DNA of 35,575 nt from Scytalidium lignicola (GCA_002812745.2 NCSJ02000407.1:1-35575), one strand, 5' to 3'; shown: positions 11,695 to 22,231, counted from the first letter of the stretch. Notes: generated by a model not told the origin, from the sequence alone. A program made the numbers and translations.

Positions 11695-13359
11695 ATGCCT
11701 AAAATGCTACCTCCAGAGCAAGAAGGGAGAATCCTTTTAGCTATAAACGCGATAAAAAACCAACAAATCAAGTCTGTTCGAAGTGCAGCATGTATTTACG
11801 ACGTCCCTCGTGTAACACTTGATGCACGTTTAAAAGGCCGGGTCCAAATAGCAACTACCTACAACAAAAGCTTCAGAATGACTCAAACAGAAGAGTAATT
11901 GTTAAAGTGATGGATAATCTCTATGGGGAAGTGCAGATTACCCCTTAGACTTTTAGGTGTACAAACCATGGCTAATTTGTTGATTTCTAAGCATGGTGAA
12001 TCTACTCCTTCATCTCCAGTAGGCAAAAATTGGTTTAATGACTTTGTGAAGTATTATCCTGACCTCAAAACTGAATATATACGTTGATATAACTATAAAC
12101 AGGCTAAATGCAAAGATCTGAAGATTATTCAACATTGGTTTGAACAAGTATTAACAATCAAAGTCAAGTATAGGATTTTGGATAAGGATACTTACAATTT
12201 TGACGAGATTGGCTTTGTTATAAGTATAATTGTTACTACCAAAGTAGTCATATCCTCTGATTATTTTGGCAAACCTTTACTTTTACAACCTGGTAATAAA
12301 GAGTAAGTTATTATAATTAAAGTAGTTAATGTTATTAGATAGGCAATACTACCTATGATCATTCTCAAAGGCAAAAGAACTCTTAAAGGGTAGTATAACA
12401 ATTTACTACAAGGTTAAAGGCTTATTACAAGTGATAATAGTTGGACAAACAATGAAATTGGCTTTGAATAACTTCAAAAAACCTTCGATTCATATACCAG
12501 ATCTTGTATGAAAGGTCAATATTGTATGCTTATTCTTGACGGCTATAAGAGCTATATGACCCCTGAGTTTGACTAGTATTGCTTCCAGAACAAGATAATT
12601 ATAGTCTGTATGCCTCCACACTCATCCTATATCCTTCAGCCATTAGATGTAAGCTGTTTTGCTGTTTTGAAGTGATTATATAATGTCATGGTAGAAGGCA
12701 AAATGCAATAGAACATTCATTATATTAATAAGTTTGATTTCTTGAATGTATATCCAATTGTATATCAAGCTACTTTCACAATAAACAATATTTGTCAAGG
12801 ATTTGCAGGAACAGGGTTGATTCCATACAATCCAAGTCGTGTGTTATCTAAATTACATGTAAAGGTAGAAGAGATTGTTACTCCTCCTGGGAGTGCTCAC
12901 AGTACTACTAATACACTTTAGGCCCCTGAGACACCTTATAATTCAATTCAATTGCAAAAGCAATATGAAGTGATTCAATCTATGCTCAAACAATGTAGGA
13001 ATAACCCTTTTACGCTTACTAGAGCAGCTTTACAGCAATTGGTTAAGGGGTTCGAGGAGGTCTTACATAACGAGATATTTTTGACTAAAGAAGTACAGCA
13101 ATTGAAGGATGCTGTTCAATCTTTACAGCGAAAATCTAGAAGATCTAGAAAGCCAATACCTTAAAGTGGTTTGTTAACAGCAGAGGAGGCCCGGCAAGCA
13201 CTTCAATCGCATACAGTAGCTCAGGAAGGAGTGGTGGAGTCAAATCTTTCAACATCTGAAGGCAACTTGTCAGCATTAAAGCGACGGCTACCAAAGTGCT
13301 CAGAGTGTGGAATTGTAGGCCATAAAAGGAATAAGTGCCCTAATTTAGCTAATAACTAG
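11695..13359 (+). pseudogene. Pogo-like transposase, RIP-inactivated
   Basis: Starts at ATG 11695 and keeps one frame for 555 codons to TAG 13357-13359, with about 13 internal stop codons and no frameshift. The N-terminus (MLPPEQEGRILLAINAIKNQ, then RSAACIYDVPRVTLDARLKG) is the HTH_Psq-type DNA-binding domain of Fot1/pogo transposases. The DDE domain is visible as YNFDEIGF (first Asp), ILDGYKSYMTPEFD (second Asp) and PPHSSYILQPLDVSCF (third Asp). The C-terminus has CSECGIVGHKRNKCP, a CCHC zinc knuckle often found in fungal copies. Stops sit at Trp/Gln/Arg-like positions, for example EFD*YCFQ and VLK*LYN. The absence of indels points to RIP rather than slow decay. Confidence 0.9.
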
Positions 13360-13421
13360 ATATATTATAATATAGGCGTTGGTGGTTGAGTATTTAGTAT
13401 TTTGTATTTAGATGGTGGTGA

Positions 13422-13466
13422 AAGTGGCCCGACCGACCGGGTGGCCCGACCGACCGGGAATTACGT
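13422..13466 (-). repeat. Right terminal inverted repeat of the pogo element
   Basis: Exact reverse complement of 11579-11623, including both copies of the 17-mer. It is followed directly by TA at 13467-13468. Confidence 0.95.
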
Positions 13467-13706
13467 TATGATGAAGGATAAAGTATGTTAAGTTATGCAC
13501 CCCTTACAAAATCCTTTCGAACACCGTTACAGACATAATTTTCAAGGGAAAGCGGTCTTGATTTGGTTATTGTTGAAAGAAAATTAGACAACTAGCCTGG
13601 TAGACCTTGTTGGGTATTAGGCCTTTATTCCTATCTACAAACTCTAATACCTGCTATGGAAAAGCTTAATATTAGAGAAGGCAAGAACCTGAAGCATCTA
13701 TCGACA

Positions 13707-14300
13707 TTAAAACCTAATCTGGTTCCCCTGGGACACCGACACGCTTGCCTCGATCTTTCCGCTAAACTGAGATCCTTTCTGGGTGAAATCAGATATAGCT
13801 GATGAGATTTCGGCTTTATTTCCTTGATCTACTTTGGTTGACTTTACATCTGATTTGAAATGCGATCCCTCCTGAATGATCTTTTTTGTCTTAGGAATAA
13901 TGGTTTCCAGTTTAGACTGAACTACTTGCTGGGTAACCCCTCCGTGCCCTCCGTGTGATTCGAGGTAGTTGCGGTTCTGTAAGTATTGTTAGCACGATAG
14001 TGATTGCTGCCCTGTTGATACTTGCCTAATGTCATCCATTAATTTCTACTCATGATAGGGCATCTGATTCCCTTGTGAATAAGGAGATATCGGGAATAGT
14101 TAAATTAATAAAGTTCAAAATCTCACCATTTTCAAGAGCCTGATCGGCATTGACTTGGGGAATAAAGGGGTGAGAAACAGTAGCCTGGAAATAGACCAAT
14201 TGACACAGCGAATCTAGTTTGACAATGGTGTTGTAAAATTGGGCCCGGACGTGTTCATTCTCATAACGTTATAGGACGAGATAATCTTTCTCTTATCTCT
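13707..14300 (-). pseudogene. Protein with C-terminal HET-s-like tandem motif (gene A), broken
   Basis: The C-terminal exon (13976 to stop TAA 13707-13709) encodes about 89 residues with two motif copies: EGSHFKSDVKSTKVDQGN (R1, codons 13803-13871) and KGSQFSGKIEASVSVSQGN (R2, 13710-13778), period 31 residues, R2 ending at the C-terminus. A good acceptor precedes it (GCTAACAATACTTACAG), with a possible GTATCA donor about 52 bp upstream. A second open stretch, 14053-14268, reads VRAQFYNTIVKLDSLCQLV and later IPQVNADQALENGEI and IPDISLFTRESDAL; I do not recognise this domain. It is bounded by TAA (14269-14271) and TGA (14050-14052), and no in-frame ATG was found, so the gene is degraded or its exons are only partly resolved. 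The tail matches the one in the gene at 15835-16745. HET-s-type motifs pass an amyloid fold from an NLR receptor to a cell-death effector; that role here is inference. Confidence 0.6.
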
Positions 14301-15834
14301 AGATATGTAGGAAACGAATAATTATCACGTGTTGTATTTTGTCGCAAAGTGGGATCTGTGTTACACAAGCTGGACGGGAACAAATGGGATGTACGAACGT
14401 GTCAATGTGACACCGGCCAGCCTTGCGTCCATCCAACATTTTTCATAATTTATAAGCGTTAACACGTAGGAATTGAAACAGTGGTCTCAAGCAATTATTT
14501 CTTGTGAGTTCTCGAGACTAGTGATAGCCTTAGCGACTCTGCCGTAGTAACGTTGTACCAGCTAGCTGTGCATGCTCCAGTGTCAGAACTGTGAGAAGAT
14601 GGATTCAATGCAACTAATTCGCATTAAATGCTATGACAGGTTACCAAACATGACAGCAGCCGAATTATATGGTAGTTGATCCTGTACGGAAGTATTAAGG
14701 TAGTCCGGCGCTTTCTACAAAATTCCGGGTGGCCTGACTAACACCTAACGAAGAGCTTTCATTCAGTTAAACATCTAGGAAGTTTTGAACATAGTTTTGT
14801 CATTTTAATAACCAATAAGGCAATCGTAAGTGGATAGTCTCAAAAGATCTATTGATTACGTCCTGCTATTTCATTCTAACAGAAGAACGGCATTTATGAG
14901 GTTCTATAAAAAATATGTTCTTGAATGATTATTATAGGGAACGAGTGCCATAAGTTAAGAGATGTTGGAGAGGTTATATCCTCCTACAAATAATTAGTAG
15001 TAATAACGTAGTACATGAGTGCCACTAACTATTGTGACACTAGAAGCGAGTTTAAACTAAGTTTTAGTTTTCTATTTCCTATAAGAAATTAAGATTCTTA
15101 TATCTAATCCCTCGGATTTCTAGGTAACAGGGTAGCCGTTAGCTTGTTGCTGACACTTTTTTGTAAGATGTCTCCTAACAAGTATTAACTTAAATTTCAT
15201 ACCAAATGAGGCTACACCCTATCAATTGAATTTTTAGACTACTTCTCCATATATATCTTATTACAATACCTACGGTGCTTGAGCACTCTGGACATCGGAC
15301 CTAAAGTCAGTACAAATTGAGAGAATAAAAAAAAATACTTACCTTTCCTTTTCTCGGACTAATTCTGTAACTTTAGGTCCGAATGGGTTTAAAACAAGTT
15401 GAAGGCCGATATTACTTATTTTACATTACACGCTGCTAAGATAAATTATATTTTCTTGTTTTTGATAACGAGAAACCACCAAGTGATTCTTTTCATGTAG
15501 GCTTTACAAAACTTAATCGTAAGTAAGAAGTGTATTACAGAACTGCTTTTAATAAAGGTATTTCATCTGCTAAGAAAATTGAGAGAATTATTATAGAAAT
15601 TAAATGAAACGAGCTAGATATGATTAGGCATGCGGCTAAAATTAAGTATAGATTATAATTTATCAGATGAGAATGACAATTATCACCGGCCGGGCTCTAT
15701 GTAAAGATAGATAATCCATACAATAGCATATTATCTATTAGAGTACGGAGTACGGTAGATGAGTCGAATTCTATAATAGGTGACTATTACTGGAACTATG
15801 TCGAAGTATTCAAAATCACCCTTATCCAACCACT
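14301..15834. other. Intergenic between the two amyloid-motif genes
   Basis: About 1.5 kb of moderately AT-rich sequence. The end near 14301 would be the promoter side of gene A and the end near 15834 the 3' flank of gene B. Only very short frames exist (for example 27 codons from ATG 14599) and none resembles a known family. Confidence 0.4.
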
Positions 15835-16745
15835 TCATATCTCAACTGTGTTACCTTGTATAACTGAACGCGTTGCTTGGATATTTCCCCCAAAACTTGA
15901 TGCTTCTTGTATATACTGATGATTGACTTGGAATGCTGAAATCTGAAGCTTGTTGCCCTGGATAATGTCTCTCCCTTCAATGTTGGAATTATACGTGGAC
16001 CCTCCTTGACTGATTAGGCCGTTAATAATAATTGAACCTTCTTGTGTCGTCCCTTGCTGAGATTTAAGATTAGCAACTGTCCAAGTATAACTAGTAATGA
16101 GAGACAAGAGAGCGCGGATCAAAGCGGCAGAGTCCAGGTGAGTGCCTTGTGTGAACAGAGTCCTTGCCGCTGAGCCCCTTTGCGGATCAGCAACCTAGCA
16201 GCTGTATCTGGTTCTTCGTAGAATGACTCGAAACTAGCTACAGGCAGCTACCAGACCTCCTTTTTCAGACATTTGATAGGATATAGCTATAAGCTAGCTC
16301 TAATTGGTCGTAAATCCCTGTAAAATAACTCCACTTGAGCCGTTGTACATGCTGACAGTTACGGTACATTCATTGAGGAAGGAAGCGGCTGGCGGGGTAA
16401 GCTTATTTGCTGTCATCAAAAGTTCCTCGATTGGTTTAAAGGCTGACCCACAACACCAAATCAGATAGGATTAAGACCCCAACGAATGATCGGAGATATT
16501 CCCTTAAGTATAACACGATCACGCCTTTCTCTTCCCCAGATTACTTTGTCTGTTTCAGTACTTCTTGAGAGTCCGGACAATCCGAACCAGATCTTCTCTC
16601 CATGTCGTCCAATAGCACGCTGCAAGTCGGCCTTCATTTTATCATGTCGAAATTGCAGCAAAAGAAAATAGTTCTATAGCTTAGGCGAATTACCAGCAAC
16701 TAGGGCCAGAAGCTTACAACCCGCTATCTCATCACTATACCCCAT
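15835..16745 (-). pseudogene. Protein with C-terminal HET-s-like tandem motif (gene B), five amber stops
   Basis: ATG at 16743-16745 opens MGYSDEIAGCKLLALVAGNS, then after TAG (16674) the same frame continues FRHDKMKADLQRAIGRHGEK to about 16464. The frame then shifts by one within 16464-16470 and continues as AFKPIEELLMTANKL, LNECTVTVSMYNGSSGV and LITSYTWTVANLKSQQG to stop 15835-15837. TAG codons interrupt it at 16300, 16294, 16234 and 16195. The C-terminus holds two motif copies: GGSTYNSNIEGRDIIQGN (R1, 15937-16005) and EASSFGGNIQATRSVIQGN (R2, 15838-15906), period 33 residues, with R2 ending at the C-terminus. The N-terminal part, about 200 residues, is not a family I recognise; it does not look like a HeLo domain. 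A 35-nt GT...CAG segment could remove the frame change in phase but is short for an intron. By analogy with HET-S it may be a cell-death effector triggered by its tail; this is inference. Confidence 0.6.
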
Positions 16746-18184
16746 GTCCGCTCATCTAAACATCCTACAAATTAAACTCATCCACTACCTCACCAAAGCC
16801 ACGGTAGACGCAATGTGTTTGGCAGCGACCTCGCAACCATATTCCTTTGAGCTGCACTTGACGGCTATAACTGCTCTTCAGGTAAGTCACTATCGTACTA
16901 AGTTAGCTTGGGTTCGTATTCCGTAAGCATTCGGCTCAATAGTTAAAAGGGGATCGTCGCTTGGAGGATTCATAGGGCGGGTGAGAGGCTAGCAAAAGGC
17001 TCAGGCTAGTAGTAAGAGAAAATTATTGCAGGAGAACATGCACCAGTGCGACAGAGGACGGTGCATCGGTGAAATGCAAGAGGTCGACATCTCACGAGGA
17101 TTGTTTTCTTTCAGAATCTTTACTCCAGGATCGGTGAGGCCAATACTACTGGTGGTATCGAGACTTGTTGGTATACTTGGCAGAAATTAAGAAACTCGTA
17201 CTAATAGGTCAATTAAGAAAGCGATCTTACAAAATGATAAGTAATTCTGGAGTAAAGTTATCACTTTAAAGGAAAGTAGAACTATATCTTTCCGCTCAAT
17301 ACTATTTTTGATATTATCTGAAAATTTTATAGATAACACCACGAATAAGGTAAAGCAACAGGTCTAATTGATCTTACCTAATATGTTCATAGCTCTAAGT
17401 CTACACGAATTTCTGATATTGAATATTGGGTAAAGTGTTAATTTTGTAGTTTTTACGTTATGTTCTTATGTATAACACCATCTAATATATGAGTTGATTG
17501 TTGACGTGGTTGNAAAAAAGCAAGGCACTAATAAAGAAAGCTAACAGCGATTTCATGATTAAAAGGAGTTTAAGTCCAAAAGAAGGATAGCTTTCGAGAG
17601 AGTTGTCTAGGAAAGTCACGATGGCAAGTTGTTAATTATAAACACTAAACAAGTGCTATGGTTGCAAAGAATTATTTGATATTTAGCTATCTTACTGTAC
17701 ACTGAAACTAATAATAAATTAATAATGCAAAAGCTTATATCAACTTAAAACGAGCTTCAAGTTGACATAATTTTTAAGACTAATAAGGATAACACGTCCG
17801 AAGCAACATTGAAGTAATAGTATAATTACTTAGAATGCTTAGATTGGTTTAATTATGAAATTTCATTACTGAGTCTCTTTGGACAATACTAATTGTATAC
17901 GACCGAGAGTTGTGAGTATGCTAGGGTTTGTTCCGGTATCGGTCCCGCCCTTGCAATAATATGGCTGACAACTTGCAGGAGTGGAATAAAGCCTGTATAC
18001 GCACCGGTACTACATATACTGTGTGTCTGCGTGTATTGTATACTCAACACCCCTCTTTTGTTATCTTTAGACAGAATCTAAATCTTTATTAATTAAGAAT
18101 GCTAGCTAGTGCGCTGATCGAACGCCACTAGACTGCCTATCTCAACAGAGGACTCGTTAACTAACTTATGCTATACCTTCCACG
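16746..18184. other. Intergenic, upstream of the sugar transporter
   Basis: Moderate to high AT with no convincing gene. A 46-codon plus-strand stretch from ATG 16744 (MSAHLNILQIKLIHYL...) ends at a canonical-looking GTAAGT donor at 16882, but no matching downstream exon was found. The last few hundred bases form the transporter's 5' flank. Confidence 0.35.
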
Positions 18185-20047
18185 ATGCTAAGAAAGGCTC
18201 AGACTGGGACATGGCTCCCCGCATACGTCCCAGATTCCTCGGTCACGGTAGTGTCACTACTCATGGCCTGTTCGATGGCTGTGTCGACTGTATGTTGTCA
18301 GGAGCCCGGTCATATGTAATTACAATCGCTAACGGCGCCGCGATAGTCGAATGGGGTCTGCCGCTCAATGCTCAACGGCCTCAATATCCTGCCGGAGTAC
18401 ACTAGTTATTTCAGACTCAACGAGACAACTATGGGCGTGAGCACCGCCGCTATCTTCATCGGCGGTTGTCTGGCACCGGGTTGCTCCGGTTTTCTCTGTG
18501 ACCGCATGGGCCGACGCCCTGCCATCTTCTGGGGATGCGTCATTGCGGTAGCGAGCATGGCACTCCAGAGTGCTGCTCAGAATATTGCTATGTTCATCAT
18601 AGCCAGAGTATTAGTCGGTTTTGGAGCCGCGCTTGCCAATATCGCCAGTGGCACGTACCTCTCCGAGACATTTCCAAGTGCGTGGAGATCATGGGGTGTC
18701 AGCATGCTGAATAATTTCTATTAGCAAGTGCATCTCCAGAGCTAAGGCTGGATTCAATGTTAATAATTCTAGCATCGGTGCCCTCATTATAGCCGCCGTA
18801 ACTCTCGCCACGAGCTCCTGGGGTTCCGCCTGGGCCTGGAGGATTCCGTCGATTACCCAAGCGATCTTTCCCATTCTCTGTGTCGCCCTCTTGCCTTTTA
18901 TGTATGCCAATTATCTTTCGTGGGAGGGCGGTGCATTAGCTAACTTCCTAGTCCTGAATCTCCTCGCTGGTTGATTCATCAAGGCCACTATGATGCAGCG
19001 CGGCTCTCAGTTGCTCTAGTGGCATCCAACGGCGATATCACAGACACGGTGTCAAATGCTCTTTATGAGAAGATCGTTGAGGGGTCTAAATGGGAGTATT
19101 CACAGAAGCTAAATGTGTCATTCTGGGGTATGATCAAAGACCCCGTTGCCAGGAGGCGCCTCTTGATCGGTGCATCGGCGGGATCCTTCTCTGCCATTGC
19201 TGGGAATATTATTGCAACATTCTACCTTGGCGCGGAGCTCAAGACGGCTGGAGTCACAGACACCGTATCTCAGCTCAAGGCGGTAACAGATTCCCTACGG
19301 TCGTTAGTTACGAAGGTATGAGCTGACGATCTTAAACTTAGAATATTGCTTTAAATGCATGGTGTTTCCCTTGCGCTCTTGTGGGGACCCAGGTAATATC
19401 TCGATGGGGTCGCAAGTCAACCGCCGCCGTAACTGAGGCTCTTCTTATCGTCTGCCTCTTGATTATCGGGGTTCTCTCAAAAGTGTATGCTGATGATCCA
19501 GACAATGTTTCAACAAGCTTGATCTACGCCAACGTAGCCATTATGTTTCTTTTCCAAGGCATCTATTCAGTTGCCTGGACTCCTTTGTGTACTCTCTATC
19601 CGCCAGAGATCGCAAATTTCTCAATACGCGCTCACACTGTAGGTCTGTCACAATTTGGGTTAAATAGTTTCGGGTGAGTTTACCCCACCACCTTTTTATT
19701 TATACACTAACCTTAACCCATATGGCTCTCAGCACGATCTTCGTTATCATTATGCCTATTGCATTTAAAAATATAGGATGGAAGGTATACATAATCAATG
19801 CATCATGGGATGTCGTGATTGTAGCACTAATTGTGAGTTTGGTTCACATCGATTACATTTGAGATCCGCTTACTATCAACAGGCGTGCTTTTGGGTCGAA
19901 ACCAAAGGGAAGACTTTGGAAGAGATTGATACTATATTTGACACTAGGACCGGACAATCATTATCAAATCTTGAAGCAACAGGCGAGAGGGTTGCTGCGG
20001 TCAACACTGGTGTTATTGAGATGCTGCCTTATGAGCGTGTGATATGA
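18185..20047 (+). CDS. MFS sugar transporter, seven exons
   Basis: Exons 18185-18289, 18347-18723, 18773-18901, 18952-19282, 19342-19673, 19733-19832 and 19883-20047 total 1539 nt and encode 512 residues, the usual size for the sugar porter family of 12-helix plasma-membrane permeases. Signatures: CDRMGRRPAIFWG (residues 86-98, loop 2-3), PESPRW (205-210), GTQVISRWGRK, and WVETKGKTLEEID (462-474). Best resemblance is to fungal lactose/hexose permease-like proteins. Introns are 49-59 bp with good branch sites. Intron 2 (18724-18772) uses GC-AG ends (GCAAGT donor), giving NNFYYIGALI across the junction. The ATG is the first after an in-frame TAA. Odd points: the N-terminus before helix 1 is short (about 20 residues), and the usual G-[YF]-D-G-S at helix 1 reads G-V-C-R-S, so transport activity is uncertain. 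Substrate cannot be told from sequence. Confidence 0.85.
18724..18772 (+). other. GC-AG intron in the sugar transporter
   Basis: 49-bp intron with donor GCAAGT and acceptor TTCTAG, phase 2 (TA|C = Tyr). Without it the frame hits TAG right after NNFY; with it the conserved NNFYYIGAL run is restored. Confidence 0.75.
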
Positions 20048-20535
20048 GAATATCAACCATCAAAAGTGGCGTTCTGCTGATTCGAAATGCAAAATTATTT
20101 AATTCCAAATTGGAAAGAGTTTCCAGGCGATTGTTAGAACAACCAACTGTGCGTATGGCCTATAAGACTGACAAGAGTATTGTTGGATAGGTCAGCTTAT
20201 TAACTAGTGCGGGCTGGAATGTATATTGCTTAAAATTTTAAATGGATTATAATCCAAAACTGAAACTTAAATGTAATAACTTGACTAATTCTATACTTAC
20301 TAGGGTATTCATATTACTAAATACGCTATTAAATATATTAAAACGAAGAAGAAAGTTATAATGACTTCGTGGAATGAGAGGGGAAGCAGGTGAAGATCGT
20401 GATGGATGCGAATTGACTGAATTTCACCGCTCTGTTCATGCAGTCATGGACTGACTCCTGATACGTCATGTGTGTTACATGATTGTGACGGTAGCACTAT
20501 GTCGGTACTATAGGACCACTACTTTGCACGGACTA
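20048..20535. other. Intergenic 3' of the sugar transporter
   Basis: Transporter 3' flank, AT-rich between 20220 and 20360. No gene recognised. Confidence 0.4.
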
Positions 20536-20724
20536 ATGGCATTTGCCATGAATTCTGCGCTTACATATACTTTGTACGGGACGAGTGCTGGCGCCGGGGA
20601 TAAGAGAACTTGGGCTTTGACTGTACGAGTGAGATACGTTAGTAATGAGCATTTGGAGCTTGTTTTTAGTGATAATAAGAGACTTGAAGGAACGCCGTTT
20701 GTTGCTGGCAAGAAATATTGCTGA
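20536..20724 (+). CDS. Small hypothetical protein, 62 aa
   Basis: ATG at 20536 opens MAFAMNSALTYTLYGTSAGA and the frame ends FVAGKKYC at TGA 20722-20724. Composition is normal rather than AT-rich and the middle (TWALTVRVRYVSN, LELVFSDNKRLEGTPF) looks strand-rich, so it may be the tail of a larger gene whose upstream exons are lost. The same frame is open back to about 20470, but no upstream splice acceptor stands out. No family recognised and no signal peptide evident. Existence as a gene is uncertain. Confidence 0.25.
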   Translation: MAFAMNSALTYTLYGTSAGAGDKRTWALTVRVRYVSNEHLELVFSDNKRLEGTPFVAGKKYC

Positions 20725-21479
20725 GCTTGTGTCGGTTGGACAATGTTCCTGCACTTTCTATCTAAAGGATTGATAACTTCTAATTGACTTTTATAAACAC
20801 CAATCGTAGTAGATAACTAGCGTATGATGCTGAGACAATGTTTGAATGCCCTCTCTCCCATTTCTTTCCTTCCCTTTCGTTTCTTTTCTTTCTTTCTTTC
20901 GAAGTGATCTAATAGCCGTTTTATTTGGAAGTATGACTGTTTGTTCTTTCCCTAAGCTGTGCTTTATATCTCGCTTTCAAAAGCGTCTAAAGTGTCTTAA
21001 GCTGTAACATCTTGATACTGTGTCTTCGTCTTAACTGAACTACGTTACCAATAATAACTTCGACTTCAAACGCTCTTCCTCGTCTAATGTCATAAAGCAT
21101 GCTCATCTACTGTCTTGTACCCTGCTCAGCTCTCTTCCTTAAAAGACTAATTCTTTGCTTGGCGGTCTTGACTGTAATTATTAGGATGCTCATCTTGATT
21201 ACTACAACAATAACCTCTACTATAACTTTTCATGCTAACTCATCTACAAATTCAAATGAAACTAAGAAGTTATCATCTGAACATAAAGTCAAAGCATAAA
21301 TTAAGTTAAAAGCGATGTTTATCAATAACTTAAACTATCTTATAGTTTGTATGTCGTCTAGAATTTTAATATTACCTCTTCCTTTAATCGTCAACTTTGT
21401 AAAAGTAATGGCAACGACTTTATAATCAACAAGAGCATTAGCAGGATATGTACTCAACTCTTAGGGATTAAGCATTTTG
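20725..21479. other. Intergenic with pyrimidine-rich tract
   Basis: A C/T-rich tract with repeated TTTC units lies at about 20850-20900, of the kind seen in fungal promoters. From about 21050 the sequence becomes AT-rich and appears eroded; a minus-strand frame near 21300-21420 has short protein-like stretches (TIKGRGNIKILDDIQTIR) without recognisable family. Confidence 0.35.
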
Positions 21480-21663
21480 GAGTATTTAATCATACTAAAC
21501 TTAGTTTTTATAATAAGAAGGTAAACAACTTTACTCAGAATAGGATTTTCTAGGAAAGCATATGCTACTTCTTCTTTGATCATGATTCTATTCTAAGCTA
21601 GTATAATCGTGGTTTACTTCTTTTTAATCACTGTTAAGAGCATCTTTAATAGTAAAAGCTTGC

Positions 21664-21758
21664 TATCTGGGAAGGATTTGATACAAACAAGGATATAGTC
21701 GAAAATTGCACCCTGCACCAATAACGAGTACCTTGGGCACAATGGCTTGATTATTCAT
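21664..21758 (-). pseudogene. Possible flavin- or NAD-binding enzyme N-terminus, remnant
   Basis: From ATG 21756-21758 the minus strand reads MNNQAIVPKVLVIGAGCNFR and reaches a stop after 31 codons. KVLVIGAG is the start of a Rossmann dinucleotide-binding fold as found at the N-terminus of FAD-dependent monooxygenases, but the second half of the GxGxxG motif is not there. Downstream sequence is AT-rich and stop-filled, consistent with a decayed gene. The GC-rich segment at 21840-21895 lies in the expected promoter position. The assignment rests on one short motif. Confidence 0.3.
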
Positions 21759-22231
21759 GTTCAAAAACCGTTTCAGCTATCATCTAAGAAGCTGAACTAA
21801 CAGTATCTAGATAGCTGAAGCCTATTTACTACAGCTTAATGCTAGCGGTATCTAAATGGCGCGCCAACCGCCGGTGTCGGACCCCGCCCCAACATAATCA
21901 TACCTCGCGACCGTATAACCAAATTAGTATTGTGCGAAGAGATTTAATGATGAACTCTGTACGATTGATTCAATCCTTTTGCAATGAACATGGCCTATCT
22001 CTAACGTTTAGTGTACTTAAAGTTATGATTAAAGTTCTATGTCATCTTGCTTGAAAGCTCTAGAATTCAATACAGTCATATTAAAATAAATCTTTCATGA
22101 GATGCTTAAAAAGTAGAAAATACGTAAAATATTATTAAACGGGCCAGATAATATATATTTAAAGCCAAAATTTTCATAAGCAATATGTAGTCGGTTATTG
22201 ACGTCAAATAATAGTAAATCTGAACTCCTAG
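21759..22231. other. Intergenic, AT-rich 5' flank of the gasdermin-like frame
   Basis: Contains a short GC-rich patch (21840-21895, with GGCGCGCC and CCCCGCCCC) and then an AT-rich stretch (22070-22225) that stops abruptly at the start of the GC-normal coding frame at 22232. No gene recognised. Confidence 0.4.

Larger units (their letters stand above)
11579..13466 (+). mobile_element. Pogo/Fot1-type Tc1-mariner DNA transposon, 1888 bp
   Basis: The element is bounded by perfect 45-bp terminal inverted repeats and flanked on both sides by TA (11577-11578 and 13467-13468), the target-site duplication of Tc1/mariner elements. Inside is one transposase frame with a helix-turn-helix N-terminus and a DDE domain of the pogo/Tigger type. 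Both ends are intact but the transposase is full of stops, so it could move only if a functional transposase were supplied by another copy. Confidence 0.93.

Noticed and set aside
16461..16490. 35-nt GT...CAG intron in gene B
   Set aside because: It would join the frames in phase but is shorter than normal fungal introns and has a poor donor; a simple frame change is equally likely.
16744..16926. Plus-strand frame MSAHLNILQIKLIHYL with a GTAAGT donor
   Set aside because: No downstream exon or family similarity found; its ATG overlaps the start codon of gene B on the other strand.
18211..18405. 64-codon plus-strand frame starting MAPRIRPRFLG
   Set aside because: Out of frame with the transporter exon 1 and 2, which give helix-1-like sequence in the other frame and splice cleanly.
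18689..18910. 73-codon minus-strand frame
   Set aside because: Antisense shadow of transporter exon 3 and its two flanking introns.
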